Below are positions 18,129 through 26,523 of a DNA stretch of 50,479 nt, one piece after another. Position numbers and translations under genes: made by a program. The notes under the pieces are model-generated. The model made no database searches. It was not told where the DNA came from and saw only the letters and a program-made list of their open reading frames with translations. Position 1 is the stretch's first letter; each line of letters opens with the position of its first letter. Source of the DNA: an uncultured Alcanivorax sp. (lineage in GTDB: Bacteria; Pseudomonadota; Gammaproteobacteria; Pseudomonadales; Alcanivoracaceae). The stretch lies in contig CAJXLA010000007.1 in the NCBI GenBank assembly GCA_913055795.1, positions 1-50,479 of the forward strand, in the 5' to 3' direction.

Positions 18129-18875
18129 TCAAAACAGGCGCCGGATACCATAGTGGAGCCGCCCCTTGTTGAGCGCCCGGTCGAGCTCCGGCCGGGAACG
18201 CACCCGTGCGCGCAAGTCGCGGCTGCTCGCGTCCCGGTGCAGCCAGGCAATGACGGCATTGTGGCAGTCCGGCGTGGACAGCCGGAAACCACGGCGCCAC
18301 CCCTTGCGGGCCGACGTTGAAGCCGCCCAGCTGTGACGGTATTCACGCCAGTCGCCGAAATTCATCACCAGGGTGCCACCGGGCGCCACCAGCTTGTTCA
18401 GGGACCGGCACCAGCTGCGATCAGCGGGCAGTACCCGGGACACCGTCTCGCTGGAGGGGGCGAACAGATCCTCGATCACCAGATCAAAGGGCTCGCCCTG
18501 CCAGTTCCCCACCCAGTCACGGGCATGGGCCAGCTCGGTCTGGACGCCGAAATCGCCCACGCCGAAAAACGATTCGGCCACTTCCAGATGGGCCGGATCA
18601 TTGTCCACGCCCACAAAGGTCTCGGGCTGAACCAGGCCGGCCAGTGGCGGCACCAGACTGCCGCCCCCCAGGCCCAGAACCAGGATGCGTCGGTAGTGCT
18701 CCGGCTCGTGGAAAAGTGCCGGCAGCCACAGCAGATCCCAGACACTGCCGGTCACCCAACGGTCCGGATGAAACTCGGAATGCTGTACCCCGTTGGCAAT
18801 CAGCGACAGGGTGCGTCCCCGGCGCCGCAGCTGGTACAGGACACCATCACGTTCCTGACGCCAGATTTCACGCAA
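18129..18875 (-). CDS. spermidine-synthase-like protein (class I methyltransferase fold)
   Basis: A 248-residue protein with the spermidine synthase-like SAM-fold core: ILVLGLGGGSLVPPL, VGVDNDPAHLEVAESFFG, HARDWV and FDLVIEDLFAPS. The residues that bind putrescine in true SpeE (a DSTDP-type loop) are replaced by EDLFAPSSE, so polyamine synthesis is unlikely; such fused or stand-alone SpeE-like proteins are of unknown function. I chose TTG at 18873-18875 because a GGGGAG lies eight bases upstream; a GTG at 18884 is possible. It lies 35 bases downstream of the thioesterase-like gene. Confidence 0.65.
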   Translation of the reverse strand: MREIWRQERDGVLYQLRRRGRTLSLIANGVQHSEFHPDRWVTGSVWDLLWLPALFHEPEHYRRILVLGLGGGSLVPPLAGLVQPETFVGVDNDPAHLEVAESFFGVGDFGVQTELAHARDWVGNWQGEPFDLVIEDLFAPSSETVSRVLPADRSWCRSLNKLVAPGGTLVMNFGDWREYRHSWAASTSARKGWRRGFRLSTPDCHNAVIAWLHRDASSRDLRARVRSRPELDRALNKGRLHYGIRRLF

Positions 18876-18910
18876 GGGACACACTCCCCAGGCACAGGTA
18901 ATCGCGGGGG

Positions 18911-19723
18911 CTATGCACCGGAATATTCCGGATTCGCCTGGGTGGTCTGCAGGACATGACCGATTTCTCCCCGGGTATCGTAGAAGCGCGAATGCACCAG
19001 CCCCAGGCCATTGTCGCGCATGATGGCCTCGCCGGCGATACAGATCCACTCGGAGGCTGGATAGGCCGACAGGGCCAGGGTGATGTCGGCATTGATACTG
19101 CCCGTATGGTTGCCCAGATTCAGCTGGCCGGCCCCATTGCCCATATCCGCCAGCAGGGCTGCCTGCATGAAAGGCGTCAGGGGCTCACCGGCCACGATGT
19201 CCACGGGAATCCGCACCCAGGACGTGCAACGTCCGCGCTCATCCCAGGGGGTGATCTCGCGCAACAGCACATGGGAATGGAGTCCGTGTGGCAGATCCAG
19301 TCCCTTGGCATCCAGCATGGCCTGGACACTGGAATCGGTCAGACCTTCCGGTCCCGGCGGCGGTGCCGCGGGCCGGGGCGCGTAATCCGGCAGGCTCGCG
19401 CCCGGACCACGCTGCGCCAGCGCCCGGGCCTGGCACACCAGCCGCTCACCCGCCCATAGATTCACGTTCAGTATCTTGAGCCGGCCGCCGTCCCGGACCA
19501 GCTCGCATGCCGCGTGCAGCGGCATGCGCGGCACCGGCCGCAACAGGTCCAGTGTCAGACGCTGGACCATGAAACCGTCCCATTGATCCAGCCATTGCTG
19601 CACTACGCGCCCCAGCAAACCGGACACCGAGCCACCGTGCAGGATCTCGGGATGCCAGGGACTGCCGGCCGCCTCCGTGGGCATGAACGCCTCGCCCCGG
19701 CGCTCGAACAGGGCCACCGTCAT
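18911..19723 (-). CDS. acyl-CoA thioesterase-like protein (double hotdog)
   Basis: A 270-residue protein with the layout of TesB-like double hotdog enzymes: HGGSVSGLLGRVV in the first hotdog, RLTLDLLRPVP, and a second hotdog beginning near PFMQAALLADMGNGAG and ending GEAIMRDNGLGLVHSRFYD. These usually hydrolyse acyl-CoA. The ATG at 19721-19723 follows AAGGAGCAGCT, a good ribosome site. It is divergent from the second hotdog gene with about 119 bases between them, so the two may be co-regulated. Confidence 0.75.
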   Translation of the reverse strand: MTVALFERRGEAFMPTEAAGSPWHPEILHGGSVSGLLGRVVQQWLDQWDGFMVQRLTLDLLRPVPRMPLHAACELVRDGGRLKILNVNLWAGERLVCQARALAQRGPGASLPDYAPRPAAPPPGPEGLTDSSVQAMLDAKGLDLPHGLHSHVLLREITPWDERGRCTSWVRIPVDIVAGEPLTPFMQAALLADMGNGAGQLNLGNHTGSINADITLALSAYPASEWICIAGEAIMRDNGLGLVHSRFYDTRGEIGHVLQTTQANPEYSGA

Positions 19724-19842
19724 CAGCTGCTCCTTCCGAAGAAAGTCGGTAATTATACCGAGGCAACACCGCCAGAAAAGCGGGGCTTTCGCGGCCGTGT
19801 CCCTGCGGCCACAATACGCGGACATTTCACAAGGGGGCCGCC

Positions 19843-20319
19843 ATGAGTGAATCGGACAATTACCTGCTCCGGCTGTACCGGAAAACCACCCGCCTGCCCG
19901 GGGGCAAACACCTTTTCTCGCGGGTCTTTGCGCGCCAGGCCCCCTATTTCGGCACCATCCGCCCGCTCATTCATGAGTTGCGCCCCGACTTTTGTGAGGT
20001 GCGCTTCAGCAAGCGCCGCGCGGTGGAAAACCACATCGGCACGGTTCACGTCATTGCCATCTGCAACGCCCTGGAAGCGGCCATGGGCGCCATGGCCGAA
20101 GCCTCGGTGCCCAAACATATGCGCTGGATCCCCAAGGGCATGGACGTGAGCTATCCGGCCAAGGCGGACACCGATATCCGGGCCACCGCCGAGGTGGAAC
20201 CCGGCGCCTGGGAAAACGGCCCGGCGGTGCCCGTAACGGTCAAGGCCTTGCGTGACGACGACACGGTGGTGGTCGAAGGGGTCATTCATCTGTGGGTTAC
20301 GGAAAAACCTTCCTCCTGA
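19843..20319 (+). CDS. hotdog-fold DUF4442 protein
   Basis: A 158-residue single hotdog protein: FARQAPYFGTIRPLIHELRPDFCEVRF, then NHIGTVHVIAICNALEAAMG, the central helix typical of DUF4442/YiiD-C-like proteins. The family is thioesterase-related; activity is unproven. The divergent neighbour is another hotdog enzyme. Confidence 0.8.
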   Translation: MSESDNYLLRLYRKTTRLPGGKHLFSRVFARQAPYFGTIRPLIHELRPDFCEVRFSKRRAVENHIGTVHVIAICNALEAAMGAMAEASVPKHMRWIPKGMDVSYPAKADTDIRATAEVEPGAWENGPAVPVTVKALRDDDTVVVEGVIHLWVTEKPSS

Positions 20320-20351
20320 TCCCGGGCCTCGGGGGTCACGCGTTCCTCCCC

Positions 20352-20378
20352 CTTGAAACCCGACGCTTCACCCCTATG
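20352..20378 (+). promoter_or_regulatory. sigma-32 type heat-shock promoter
   Basis: CTTGAAA at 20352-20358 and CCCCTATG at 20371-20378 are separated by 12 bases, close to the sigma-32 consensus (CTTGAAA, 13-17 bases, CCCCATNT). It lies 49 bases before the hsp20 start, which is the expected target. The spacing is one base short of the usual range. Confidence 0.75.
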
Positions 20379-20426
20379 TTTCGGGGCAGCCAGGGTAATC
20401 GAGGAACAGGAAGGAGGTGATGAACC

Positions 20427-20945
20427 ATGGCACTGCGTAATAGGACACCCTTTGTGTGGTTCCGGAATCAGGAAGGGCGCAATCCCGCACCGGCCCAACA
20501 ATCCGGCAGCGTGGACTCGCTCGCGGACCTGCACAACCAGATCAACAGTCTCTTCAATGATGCCTTGACCGGCGGTGGTTTTCCCGAATTGTTCGGTGCG
20601 GGCACGGAACGCGGTCTGTTCAAGCCCCATCTGGATATCCGGGAAAGCGAAAAGGAATACACCGTCACGCTGGAGATGCCCGGTGTCAGCAAGGATGATG
20701 TGGACGTGGAAGTGCGCGGTGACGCGCTCATTGTGCGCGGCGAGAAGAAAAACGAGGAAAGCCGCGAGGAAGGCCAGTATCAATACACCGAGCGCAACTA
20801 TGGCAGCTTCCAGCGTGCCCTGACACTGCCGGAGGACGCCGACAGCAAAAACATCAAGGCGAACTTCGACCACGGCGTGCTGAAGATCGCGCTGCCGCGC
20901 CAGGAAATCGGCGGCGGCGAACGCAAGAAGGTGGAAGTGAACTAA
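20427..20945 (+). CDS. Hsp20/alpha-crystallin small heat-shock protein
   Basis: A 172-residue chaperone. The alpha-crystallin domain spans about 65-160 with LDIRESEKEYTVTLEMPGV, RNYGSFQRALTLP and GVLKIALPR. The N-terminal region (1-60) is variable as usual. A very strong ribosome site, GGAAGGAGGTGATG, precedes the ATG. The 5' leader is short after a sigma-32-like promoter. It holds unfolding proteins for refolding by DnaK/ClpB. Confidence 0.96.
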   Translation: MALRNRTPFVWFRNQEGRNPAPAQQSGSVDSLADLHNQINSLFNDALTGGGFPELFGAGTERGLFKPHLDIRESEKEYTVTLEMPGVSKDDVDVEVRGDALIVRGEKKNEESREEGQYQYTERNYGSFQRALTLPEDADSKNIKANFDHGVLKIALPRQEIGGGERKKVEVN

Positions 20946-20964
20946 ATTTGCGCTTCCGGACCGG

Positions 20965-20996
20965 AACAAGCCCGCGCGCGAGGCGGGCTTGTTATT
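20965..20996. terminator. bidirectional terminator between hsp20 and the alpha/beta hydrolase
   Basis: A perfect 11-bp stem (20965-20975 with 20983-20993, AACAAGCCCGC) and a seven-base loop, followed on the plus strand by TTATTG. It lies between the convergent hsp20 and hydrolase genes; the right arm overlaps the hydrolase stop at 20992. Confidence 0.8.
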
Positions 20997-21612
20997 GCTT
21001 GCCTGCCATCATCCAGGCGACAACAGCCCGGGACGCGTCCTCCAGATTCTGTTCATGCGTGTATCCACTCTTCTTGCGCGGTTTGAGGTCATGATCACCG
21101 TCGGCTAACCAATGCAGTTGCACGCTCGCCGGCAGATCATACCCGGCCACTTCCGAGCGATTGCCGAGTGGGTCGCGCTCGCCCTGACAAATCAGCATGG
21201 GCGCGCGTAGATCCGGCAGATGCGCCAGGCGGGTACGCTCGGGGTTGCCCGGCGGATGGAAGGGATAGCCCAGACAGACCACCCCCGCTACACGCTCCTC
21301 GGTGGCGAGCATGGACGCCATGCGTCCGCCCAGGGATTTGCCGCCAATAAATACCGACTCCGGATTCCCCAGCGCCTCAAGTTCTTCGCGGAAGCGCTCC
21401 AGCAGCACCGGCGCACGGTCCGGCGGGGACTTTTTGCCCGTCTGTCGCCGGCGAGCCATATAGGGAAATTCGAACCGCATCACGGCCAGACCCCGGTTAC
21501 ATAGACGGGCCGCCATATCCGCCATGAAATCACTGTCCATGGGTGCGCCGGCGCCGTGAGCCAGCACCAGCGTGGCCCGCGTTTTTTCCGGTCGATTCCA
21601 GAGTGTTTCCAT
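20992..21612 (-). CDS. alpha/beta-fold hydrolase (KANL3/Tex30-like, DLH-type)
   Basis: A 206-residue hydrolase: LVLAHGAGAPMDS near the N-terminus, nucleophile elbow GGKSLGG, acid in CQGERDPLG and the catalytic His in DGDHDLKP. This arrangement matches the KANL3/Tex30 group of uncharacterised alpha/beta hydrolases. It lies 15 bases downstream of the radical SAM gene, so it may be part of the LexA-controlled transcript. Confidence 0.85.
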   Translation of the reverse strand: METLWNRPEKTRATLVLAHGAGAPMDSDFMADMAARLCNRGLAVMRFEFPYMARRRQTGKKSPPDRAPVLLERFREELEALGNPESVFIGGKSLGGRMASMLATEERVAGVVCLGYPFHPPGNPERTRLAHLPDLRAPMLICQGERDPLGNRSEVAGYDLPASVQLHWLADGDHDLKPRKKSGYTHEQNLEDASRAVVAWMMAGKQ

Positions 21613-21627
21613 CGCGTTCCCCGACTG

Positions 21628-22671
21628 TCAGACCAAAGGCAACTGTACGCCACTACCGGGTACGGCAAACAAATCCGTGCGCAGCTCCGAGCCGCGTTCG
21701 GTATCCAGTTCCGCCTTGCGCGCCGCCACCTCGAAACGCCGGGCGATAAGCTCCGCCCATTGGCCTTGGCCCCGCTGACGTTCATGAAAGCGACTGCGGT
21801 AATCCCGCCCTCCGTGCAGCGACTGGACCACCTGCATGACCCGCTCGGCCCGATCGGGATAATGCTCCGCCAGCCATTCACGCCACAGCGGGCCCACCTC
21901 ATGCGGCAGACGCAGGACGACATAGCCCGCAGCCCGGGCGCCGGCCTCGGCACTTTGTTCCACAATGGCTTCCAGTTCATGATCATTGATAAAGGGAATC
22001 ACGGGCGCGGCCAGCACCGTCACGGGCACGCCTTCGCCGGCGAGCCGGCGGATCGTGTCCAGGCGGCGGCTACCTGCACTGGCGCGCGGTTCCAGTTGAG
22101 CCTTGATCCGGTTGTCCAGGGTGGTCACGGAGACCGCCACCGAGGCCAGGCCCTGGCGCGCCATGGGGCCGAGGATATCCAGATCCCGGAGAATCAGCGA
22201 ACTCTTGGTGATGATGCTCACCGGATGACCGAAGCGGGCCAGCACCTGCAGCAGGCGCCGAGTCAGCTGCTGCTCGCGTTCGGCCGGCTGGTAGGGATCC
22301 GTGGCCGTACCCAGCGCAATGGGCTCGCAGACATAGTTCTCGCGGGACAGCTCACGCTCGAGCACGTCCTCGGCCCCCTGCTTGAAAAAGATCCGGCTTT
22401 CGAAATCCGCCCCCGGGGACAATTCCAGATAGCTATGGGTAGGCCGGGCGAAACAGTAGACACAACCATGTTCGCAACCTCGATAGGGATTGATGCTGCG
22501 CGTAAAGGGCACATCCGGCGACTGATTGTGCGTGATCAGGCTCCGGCAGGGCTGGCCGGCCAGCTCGGTTTCCGGCGCCGGCCCGGATTCGTCCGGCTCG
22601 CTCCAGGTGGTGGCCAAACGCCCGGCCGGATTGGAACGGATCCCCCGTGCCCGGTAGAGGTCTTGCGACAT
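21628..22671 (-). CDS. PA0069-family radical SAM protein
   Basis: A 347-residue radical SAM enzyme with the cluster motif in NPYRGCEHGCVYCFARPTH (CX3CX2C), then ESRIFFKQGAEDVL, ALGTATDPYQPAE and ITKSSLILRD. It resembles the PA0069 family (SplB-related repair-like radical SAM proteins). From memory, PA0069 itself is listed in the P. aeruginosa LexA regulon. The start (22669-22671) is 22 bases from a LexA box, supporting a DNA-damage role (inference). Confidence 0.9.
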   Translation of the reverse strand: MSQDLYRARGIRSNPAGRLATTWSEPDESGPAPETELAGQPCRSLITHNQSPDVPFTRSINPYRGCEHGCVYCFARPTHSYLELSPGADFESRIFFKQGAEDVLERELSRENYVCEPIALGTATDPYQPAEREQQLTRRLLQVLARFGHPVSIITKSSLILRDLDILGPMARQGLASVAVSVTTLDNRIKAQLEPRASAGSRRLDTIRRLAGEGVPVTVLAAPVIPFINDHELEAIVEQSAEAGARAAGYVVLRLPHEVGPLWREWLAEHYPDRAERVMQVVQSLHGGRDYRSRFHERQRGQGQWAELIARRFEVAARKAELDTERGSELRTDLFAVPGSGVQLPLV

Positions 22672-22692
22672 GATGCACCGACGATGGTTTGA

Positions 22693-22708
22693 CTGTACAA
22701 ACGTACAG
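22693..22708 (-). promoter_or_regulatory. LexA (SOS) box
   Basis: CTGT-N8-ACAG (CTGTACAAACGTACAG) is embedded in a seven-base perfect inverted repeat ACTGTAC/GTACAGT. A TATAAT -10 element on the minus strand lies at 22717-22712, so the box sits at the likely transcription start of the radical SAM gene, as expected for repression by LexA. Confidence 0.85.
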
Positions 22709-22740
22709 TACATTATAACGATCAAGCACACAACTACCGG

Positions 22741-22917
22741 GGTCCCGCACCGGGCAGGATCATGCGCCAGCGTGCTCCGCAAGTGGCGCACTGGGTGGAA
22801 CGCATGGAAACCGGCGACTGGGTAGCCTACGACCGGATGCCGGATACCCTGCTGCCGATCCTGGCGCGATTGTTCCGGGAACAGGGTCCGGTGCTACGGG
22901 ACACCTTCCGGGTGAAC
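22741..22917 (+). pseudogene. remnant of a glutathione S-transferase C-terminal domain
   Basis: The plus strand reads GRIMRQRAPQVAHWVERMETG and on to PDTLLPILARLFREQGPVLRDT, which resembles the C-terminal part of a GST-family protein. No N-terminal thioredoxin domain precedes it (the LexA promoter is there), and it stops being GST-like where the DUF2288 stop begins. The open frame continues only because it is antisense to DUF2288. I read it as a remnant left by deletion. Confidence 0.55.
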
Positions 22918-22920
22918 CAA

Positions 22921-23214
22921 TCAGGCGGGCTGGACCAGCACCCAGGGTTTAACCACCAGGGCCCACATGTCCGCATCCCGTTCAATCCAGTCCCGGGCCT
23001 GGTCCGCCGTCACTTGCCCCACCCGGTTGTCCTTCATCCAGGCCTGCACCTGCGCGGAGTCGTCATCGACAAAGGTGCGGGCTACCCGGATCAGATCCAG
23101 TCCGGGTGCCACATAGATCGTCTGCCCCTTCGCGAAAAAGGGTTGCAGCTCCTGCCAGCTGATACGCCCGGTTTCCAGATTGAGCTGTGCTTCCAGCTCT
23201 TCGGAACTTGCCAT
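22921..23214 (-). CDS. DUF2288 family protein
   Basis: A 97-residue protein: LNLETGRISWQELQPFFAKG, VAPGLDLIRVARTFVDDD, WMKDNRVGQVTADQARDW and a C-terminal ALVVKPWVLVQP. This matches DUF2288, a small soluble family of unknown role in proteobacteria. The start at 23212-23214 has GGAGG about eight bases upstream (minus strand). It stands alone. Confidence 0.8.
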   Translation of the reverse strand: MASSEELEAQLNLETGRISWQELQPFFAKGQTIYVAPGLDLIRVARTFVDDDSAQVQAWMKDNRVGQVTADQARDWIERDADMWALVVKPWVLVQPA

Positions 23215-23307
23215 GAGACCTCCCGTGAAACGAGGCAATTGTACAGACACGGAACGGGGCGGGGCAGGCGTTAGCAACAACAAGGCAGGCGAGATGGTGC
23301 GAAAAGA

Positions 23308-23343
23308 AAGGCCCGGCCCTTCCCGGGCCGGGCCTTGATCCGG
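23308..23343 (-). terminator. GC-rich terminator-like hairpin
   Basis: A perfect 12-bp stem (23308-23319 with 23325-23336, loop TTCCC). On the minus strand the stem is followed by TCTTTTC, so it fits a terminator for leftward transcription. The rest of 23215-23495 holds no gene I can support. Confidence 0.6.
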
Positions 23344-23495
23344 TTGGCCCGCTCCCTGCGAGCCTGCGTACCTGCAAGGAAGCCTCTTCCGTGACGCCGC
23401 GCCTCCATGCGTGATACCAGTCTAGGCAGAGCCGCCGGCCGAATCCTTAAGAGATAACGTCTTTCAGGGTAAGCAATTTCTTACACAGGCAGAGA

Positions 23496-23511
23496 TGTGA
23501 CAAAGGTCACA
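23496..23511. promoter_or_regulatory. CRP/FNR-superfamily binding site
   Basis: TGTGA-CAAAGG-TCACA is a perfect match to the CRP palindrome (TGTGA-N6-TCACA). It lies 103 bases upstream of the amidase pseudogene start, so it probably once controlled that gene. It might also be read leftward, but the DUF2288 start is 280 bases away beyond a hairpin. Confidence 0.7.
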
Positions 23512-23613
23512 AAAATAACGTTAGCAAGATAGGCTCCCGGGTTCGTGTTCGTTGCAATAGTCCAGTCACACCACTGGTAAACCAACGGGTGTCCTGTTTC
23601 AGACCGGGGCCGC

Positions 23614-24126
23614 ATGGTGCTGAGTCGAACCGAATACCGCAATCTGGATGCCACGGGTCTGGCGGAGCTGATCCGCAATGGCGAAGTTTGCGCCCGGGAA
23701 GCCATGGACGCGGCCCTGACCGAAATCGGTAAACAAAACCCCAACTGAATGCACTCACCTGGCAGGATCACGAACAGGCGCGCCGACGGGCGGACGTCAT
23801 GCCCATGGATCGCCCTTTCGCCGGTGCCACCAGCGGCGGCCGTGGCCAGCGGCATGGTTCCCCTGGCTACGGGCAGTGACGGCGGCGGTTCCATACGGAT
23901 ACCCGCAGCCTATTGCGGGCTCCCGGGACTCAAGCCTCGTGTCCCGTCGAAAAAGGGCAACGATGAGTGCGGGCCGACCCTGTCAGTGCCCATGGACTGG
24001 ACCGAAGAGAACCGGCTGCCCTGTGGCGTTCAGTTCACGGGGCTGCGCGGTGAAGAGGCCTTGCTGCTCCAGCTGGCCATGCAACTGGAGCAGGCGGCTC
24101 CCTGGACCGGGCTCACGGACGCCTGA
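23614..24126 (+). pseudogene. decayed amidase (amidase signature family)
   Basis: Three pieces of one amidase remain. The N-terminus (23614-23748) reads YRNLDATGLAELIRNGEV and ends in a stop. A second piece in the +2 frame (from about 23742) reads [17 protein letters not shown] then DRPFAG. A third piece, back in the first frame, holds [20 protein letters not shown] (the amidase signature with the catalytic Ser region) and a C-terminal [20 protein letters not shown]. At least two frameshifts and two large internal deletions reduce the usual 450-500 residues to about 170. The catalytic Lys segment is gone. Confidence 0.85.
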
Positions 24127-24138
24127 AAACAGCCGCGA

Positions 24139-26307
24139 TTATTCATCGTCTTCGGTGTCGCTATCGTCGCCCCGGGCGTCGGCCTGCCCCAGCAGACGGG
24201 CACAAGTGGACAGCAGCTTGCCCACCCGCACCGGCTTACCGATAAAGGCATCACAGCCGGCATCCAGACAATCGCGGCGGTTGTCGCTCATCACATTCGC
24301 CGTCAGGGCCAGAATGGGTACTTCCATGCCACGCTCGCGCAGCACTGAGGCGGTCTGAAACCCGTCCATGATCGGCATCTGCATATCCAGCACCACCAGA
24401 TCCGGCGGCCCGTCGCGCTCGACCAGGCTCAGGGCCTGTTCACCATGCACTGCTTCCGTGACGGTCATGCCCGCGCTTTCCAGAACCTGTTTGACAAAGA
24501 GGCGGTTCACGGCATTGTCTTCCACCACCAGGGCCGTGCCTGTCAGATCCCGGGTGTCCACGGGCCCCGCCGGAGTCGTGTCCGCCTCCGGATCGGGCGC
24601 GAGGAACCGACTTTCTGGCGCGGCGACCACCCGAACCCACAAATGAAACTCGCTGCCTTGACTGGTCTCACTGTGGGCAGCTACATCCCCGCCCAGCGAG
24701 CGCGCCAGTTCCCGGGCAATGGCCAGCCCCAGCCCGGACCCTCCGAAGCGCCGGGTGTGCGAACCATCTTCCTGAGCGAACGGCTGAAAGATGGATTCCA
24801 GGGTATCCGCGACGATGCCCACACCGGTATCGCGAACCCGGATATGCAGAAAGGGCTGGACACCGTCTTCCCAGCCGGCTTCCACTTCGACCCGGCCGGC
24901 GTCGGTGAACTTCACCGCATTACCCACCAGATTGATGAGGATCTGGCGCAGCCGCAGGGGATCGGTAATCACACGATCCGGCACGCGGGTTGCGTAGTGC
25001 AACGTAAAGGTCAGGCCCTTTTCCCGTGCGCGCAACGCATGCGTGGCCATGACCTCGGACAGCAGTCCGGGCAAGTCGAAATGGCGGTGCTCGACCTGGA
25101 TCTCGCCCGCCTCAATACGCGAGAGATCCAGCACATCATTGATCAGGGCCAGCAGCACATCCCCGTTTTCCTGGATAATGTCCAGATAGCGCCGGTGCTG
25201 CTCGGCGACGCCGTCCTCGCGCCGCATGAGATCGGTATAGCCCAGCACCGCCGTCATGGGGGTTCGGATCTCGTGACTGATGTTGGCCAGAAACAGGCTC
25301 TTCGCCCGGCTGGCGCTTTCCGCGTTCTCGCGCTCGCGCGCGAGCTCATCCCGCGCGGCACGAATATTGTCCACCATCCGGTTGAAATCATCCGCCAGCT
25401 CACTGAGCTCGTCCCGACCCCCCAGTTCCACATGCCGCGAGAGGTCACCGCCGCGGGCGAGCGCGCGCACGGTACCGTGAAGCCGGTCCAGACGCCGGAA
25501 TACCAAACGCCGCAACACCCACCAGACGACCAAGGCAATGGAAAGAGCCACCACCAGCAAGAGCAGAGCCGTCCAGAACATGGTCTGCACGCCCCGTCCA
25601 TAGAGCGGATGGGAAAGCGTCACCCGGCCCCGCATCAGCACGTCACCGTCATAGCCTTCCAGCGGAAAACTGCCGCGGGCCCGTCCCTGCCCCAGACGTT
25701 CCACCTGAATATGGCGGGCCTGCTCGCTATGCCCCCCAGCCACGGGTACCAGCTCAACCGGCAACCCGGTGATGCCTTCCAGTTCACTCGCCACCTGATC
25801 ATCGAGCGACACGGCGAAAAACAGCGCGTTACAACCCGAACCCACCGGCTCCATGGCGAACATGGCTGGGCCGTCATTCATGCGCGTCACGCCCCACAGA
25901 GAGTAGCAATCACGTGCCCGAAAACGCCGGTGCAGACGCTCGAGGGGTTGCTGATCGATGCCGCCACGCAGCCATTGCCCCTGACCGTCGCGACGGATCA
26001 CGCCCGCGTGATCGAGTTCCAGCGCCCCCATGCGGTTGTCCGGCAAGCGCGGGTCGCCGGCCTCGGTTGCGCCGTTCACCCAGGTCCGAATGTCCGGCCG
26101 CGAGGACCAGTCCCGCGCACGGACGTGGAGGCCGGTGAGCATCTGCACCAGGGCATTTTCCACCGTTTCCACATCACCGCGCACCACCTCTTCCTCGTAG
26201 GCGAAAAAACGCGGCATGATCAACAAGTAGAAGGCAAACATCCCGACCACCACGGCGGCCACGGCACTGCCGAACAGAAAGATCGCCAGACGTTTACTCA
26301 GGCGCAT
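24139..26307 (-). CDS. CHASE4-like hybrid sensor histidine kinase
   Basis: A 722-residue membrane kinase. One helix at about 7-30, then a periplasmic region beginning YEEEVVRGDVETVENALVQML, which looks like a CHASE4 domain, then a second helix at about 243-267. HAMP, HisKA (ISHEIRTP, phospho-His H345), HATPase (NLVGNAVKF, DTGVGI, GGSGLGL) and a receiver (VVEDNAVN, LVVLDMQMP with Asp641, LTAN, GKPV) follow. An acidic tail ends the protein. No regulator gene is beside it. It is unrelated in sensor region to the kinase at 7733. Confidence 0.92.
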   Translation of the reverse strand: MRLSKRLAIFLFGSAVAAVVVGMFAFYLLIMPRFFAYEEEVVRGDVETVENALVQMLTGLHVRARDWSSRPDIRTWVNGATEAGDPRLPDNRMGALELDHAGVIRRDGQGQWLRGGIDQQPLERLHRRFRARDCYSLWGVTRMNDGPAMFAMEPVGSGCNALFFAVSLDDQVASELEGITGLPVELVPVAGGHSEQARHIQVERLGQGRARGSFPLEGYDGDVLMRGRVTLSHPLYGRGVQTMFWTALLLLVVALSIALVVWWVLRRLVFRRLDRLHGTVRALARGGDLSRHVELGGRDELSELADDFNRMVDNIRAARDELARERENAESASRAKSLFLANISHEIRTPMTAVLGYTDLMRREDGVAEQHRRYLDIIQENGDVLLALINDVLDLSRIEAGEIQVEHRHFDLPGLLSEVMATHALRAREKGLTFTLHYATRVPDRVITDPLRLRQILINLVGNAVKFTDAGRVEVEAGWEDGVQPFLHIRVRDTGVGIVADTLESIFQPFAQEDGSHTRRFGGSGLGLAIARELARSLGGDVAAHSETSQGSEFHLWVRVVAAPESRFLAPDPEADTTPAGPVDTRDLTGTALVVEDNAVNRLFVKQVLESAGMTVTEAVHGEQALSLVERDGPPDLVVLDMQMPIMDGFQTASVLRERGMEVPILALTANVMSDNRRDCLDAGCDAFIGKPVRVGKLLSTCARLLGQADARGDDSDTEDDE

Positions 26308-26523
26308 GCCCTTCTCCCTTTCCCCGGCGGTCCTGGCGGGTTATGGATACCCCTCACTCAGGGCAGCCCCAGTGCCTGAGCAAGCAACAGGCCTTCAACA
26401 GCCTGCCAGCCTAGAACATATTCTCCCGTGCATAAATGCCGCTCCACCATTGCATTCCCATGGTGAAAATCCCCGACGCCGTCCGTATCATGGTGGCCAC
26501 GCAAAAACGGACCCGGATTGCCC

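Noticed and set aside
18129-18875. True spermidine synthase (speE)
   Set aside because: The substrate loop lacks the polyamine-binding acidic motif and no polyamine genes are adjacent.
22762-23274. A 170-residue plus-strand gene
   Set aside because: Only its first 50 or so residues resemble GST; the rest is antisense to DUF2288.
24445-26379. A 644-residue open frame on the plus strand
   Set aside because: It lies entirely opposite the hybrid kinase gene; high GC leaves the antisense frame open and it has no family pattern.
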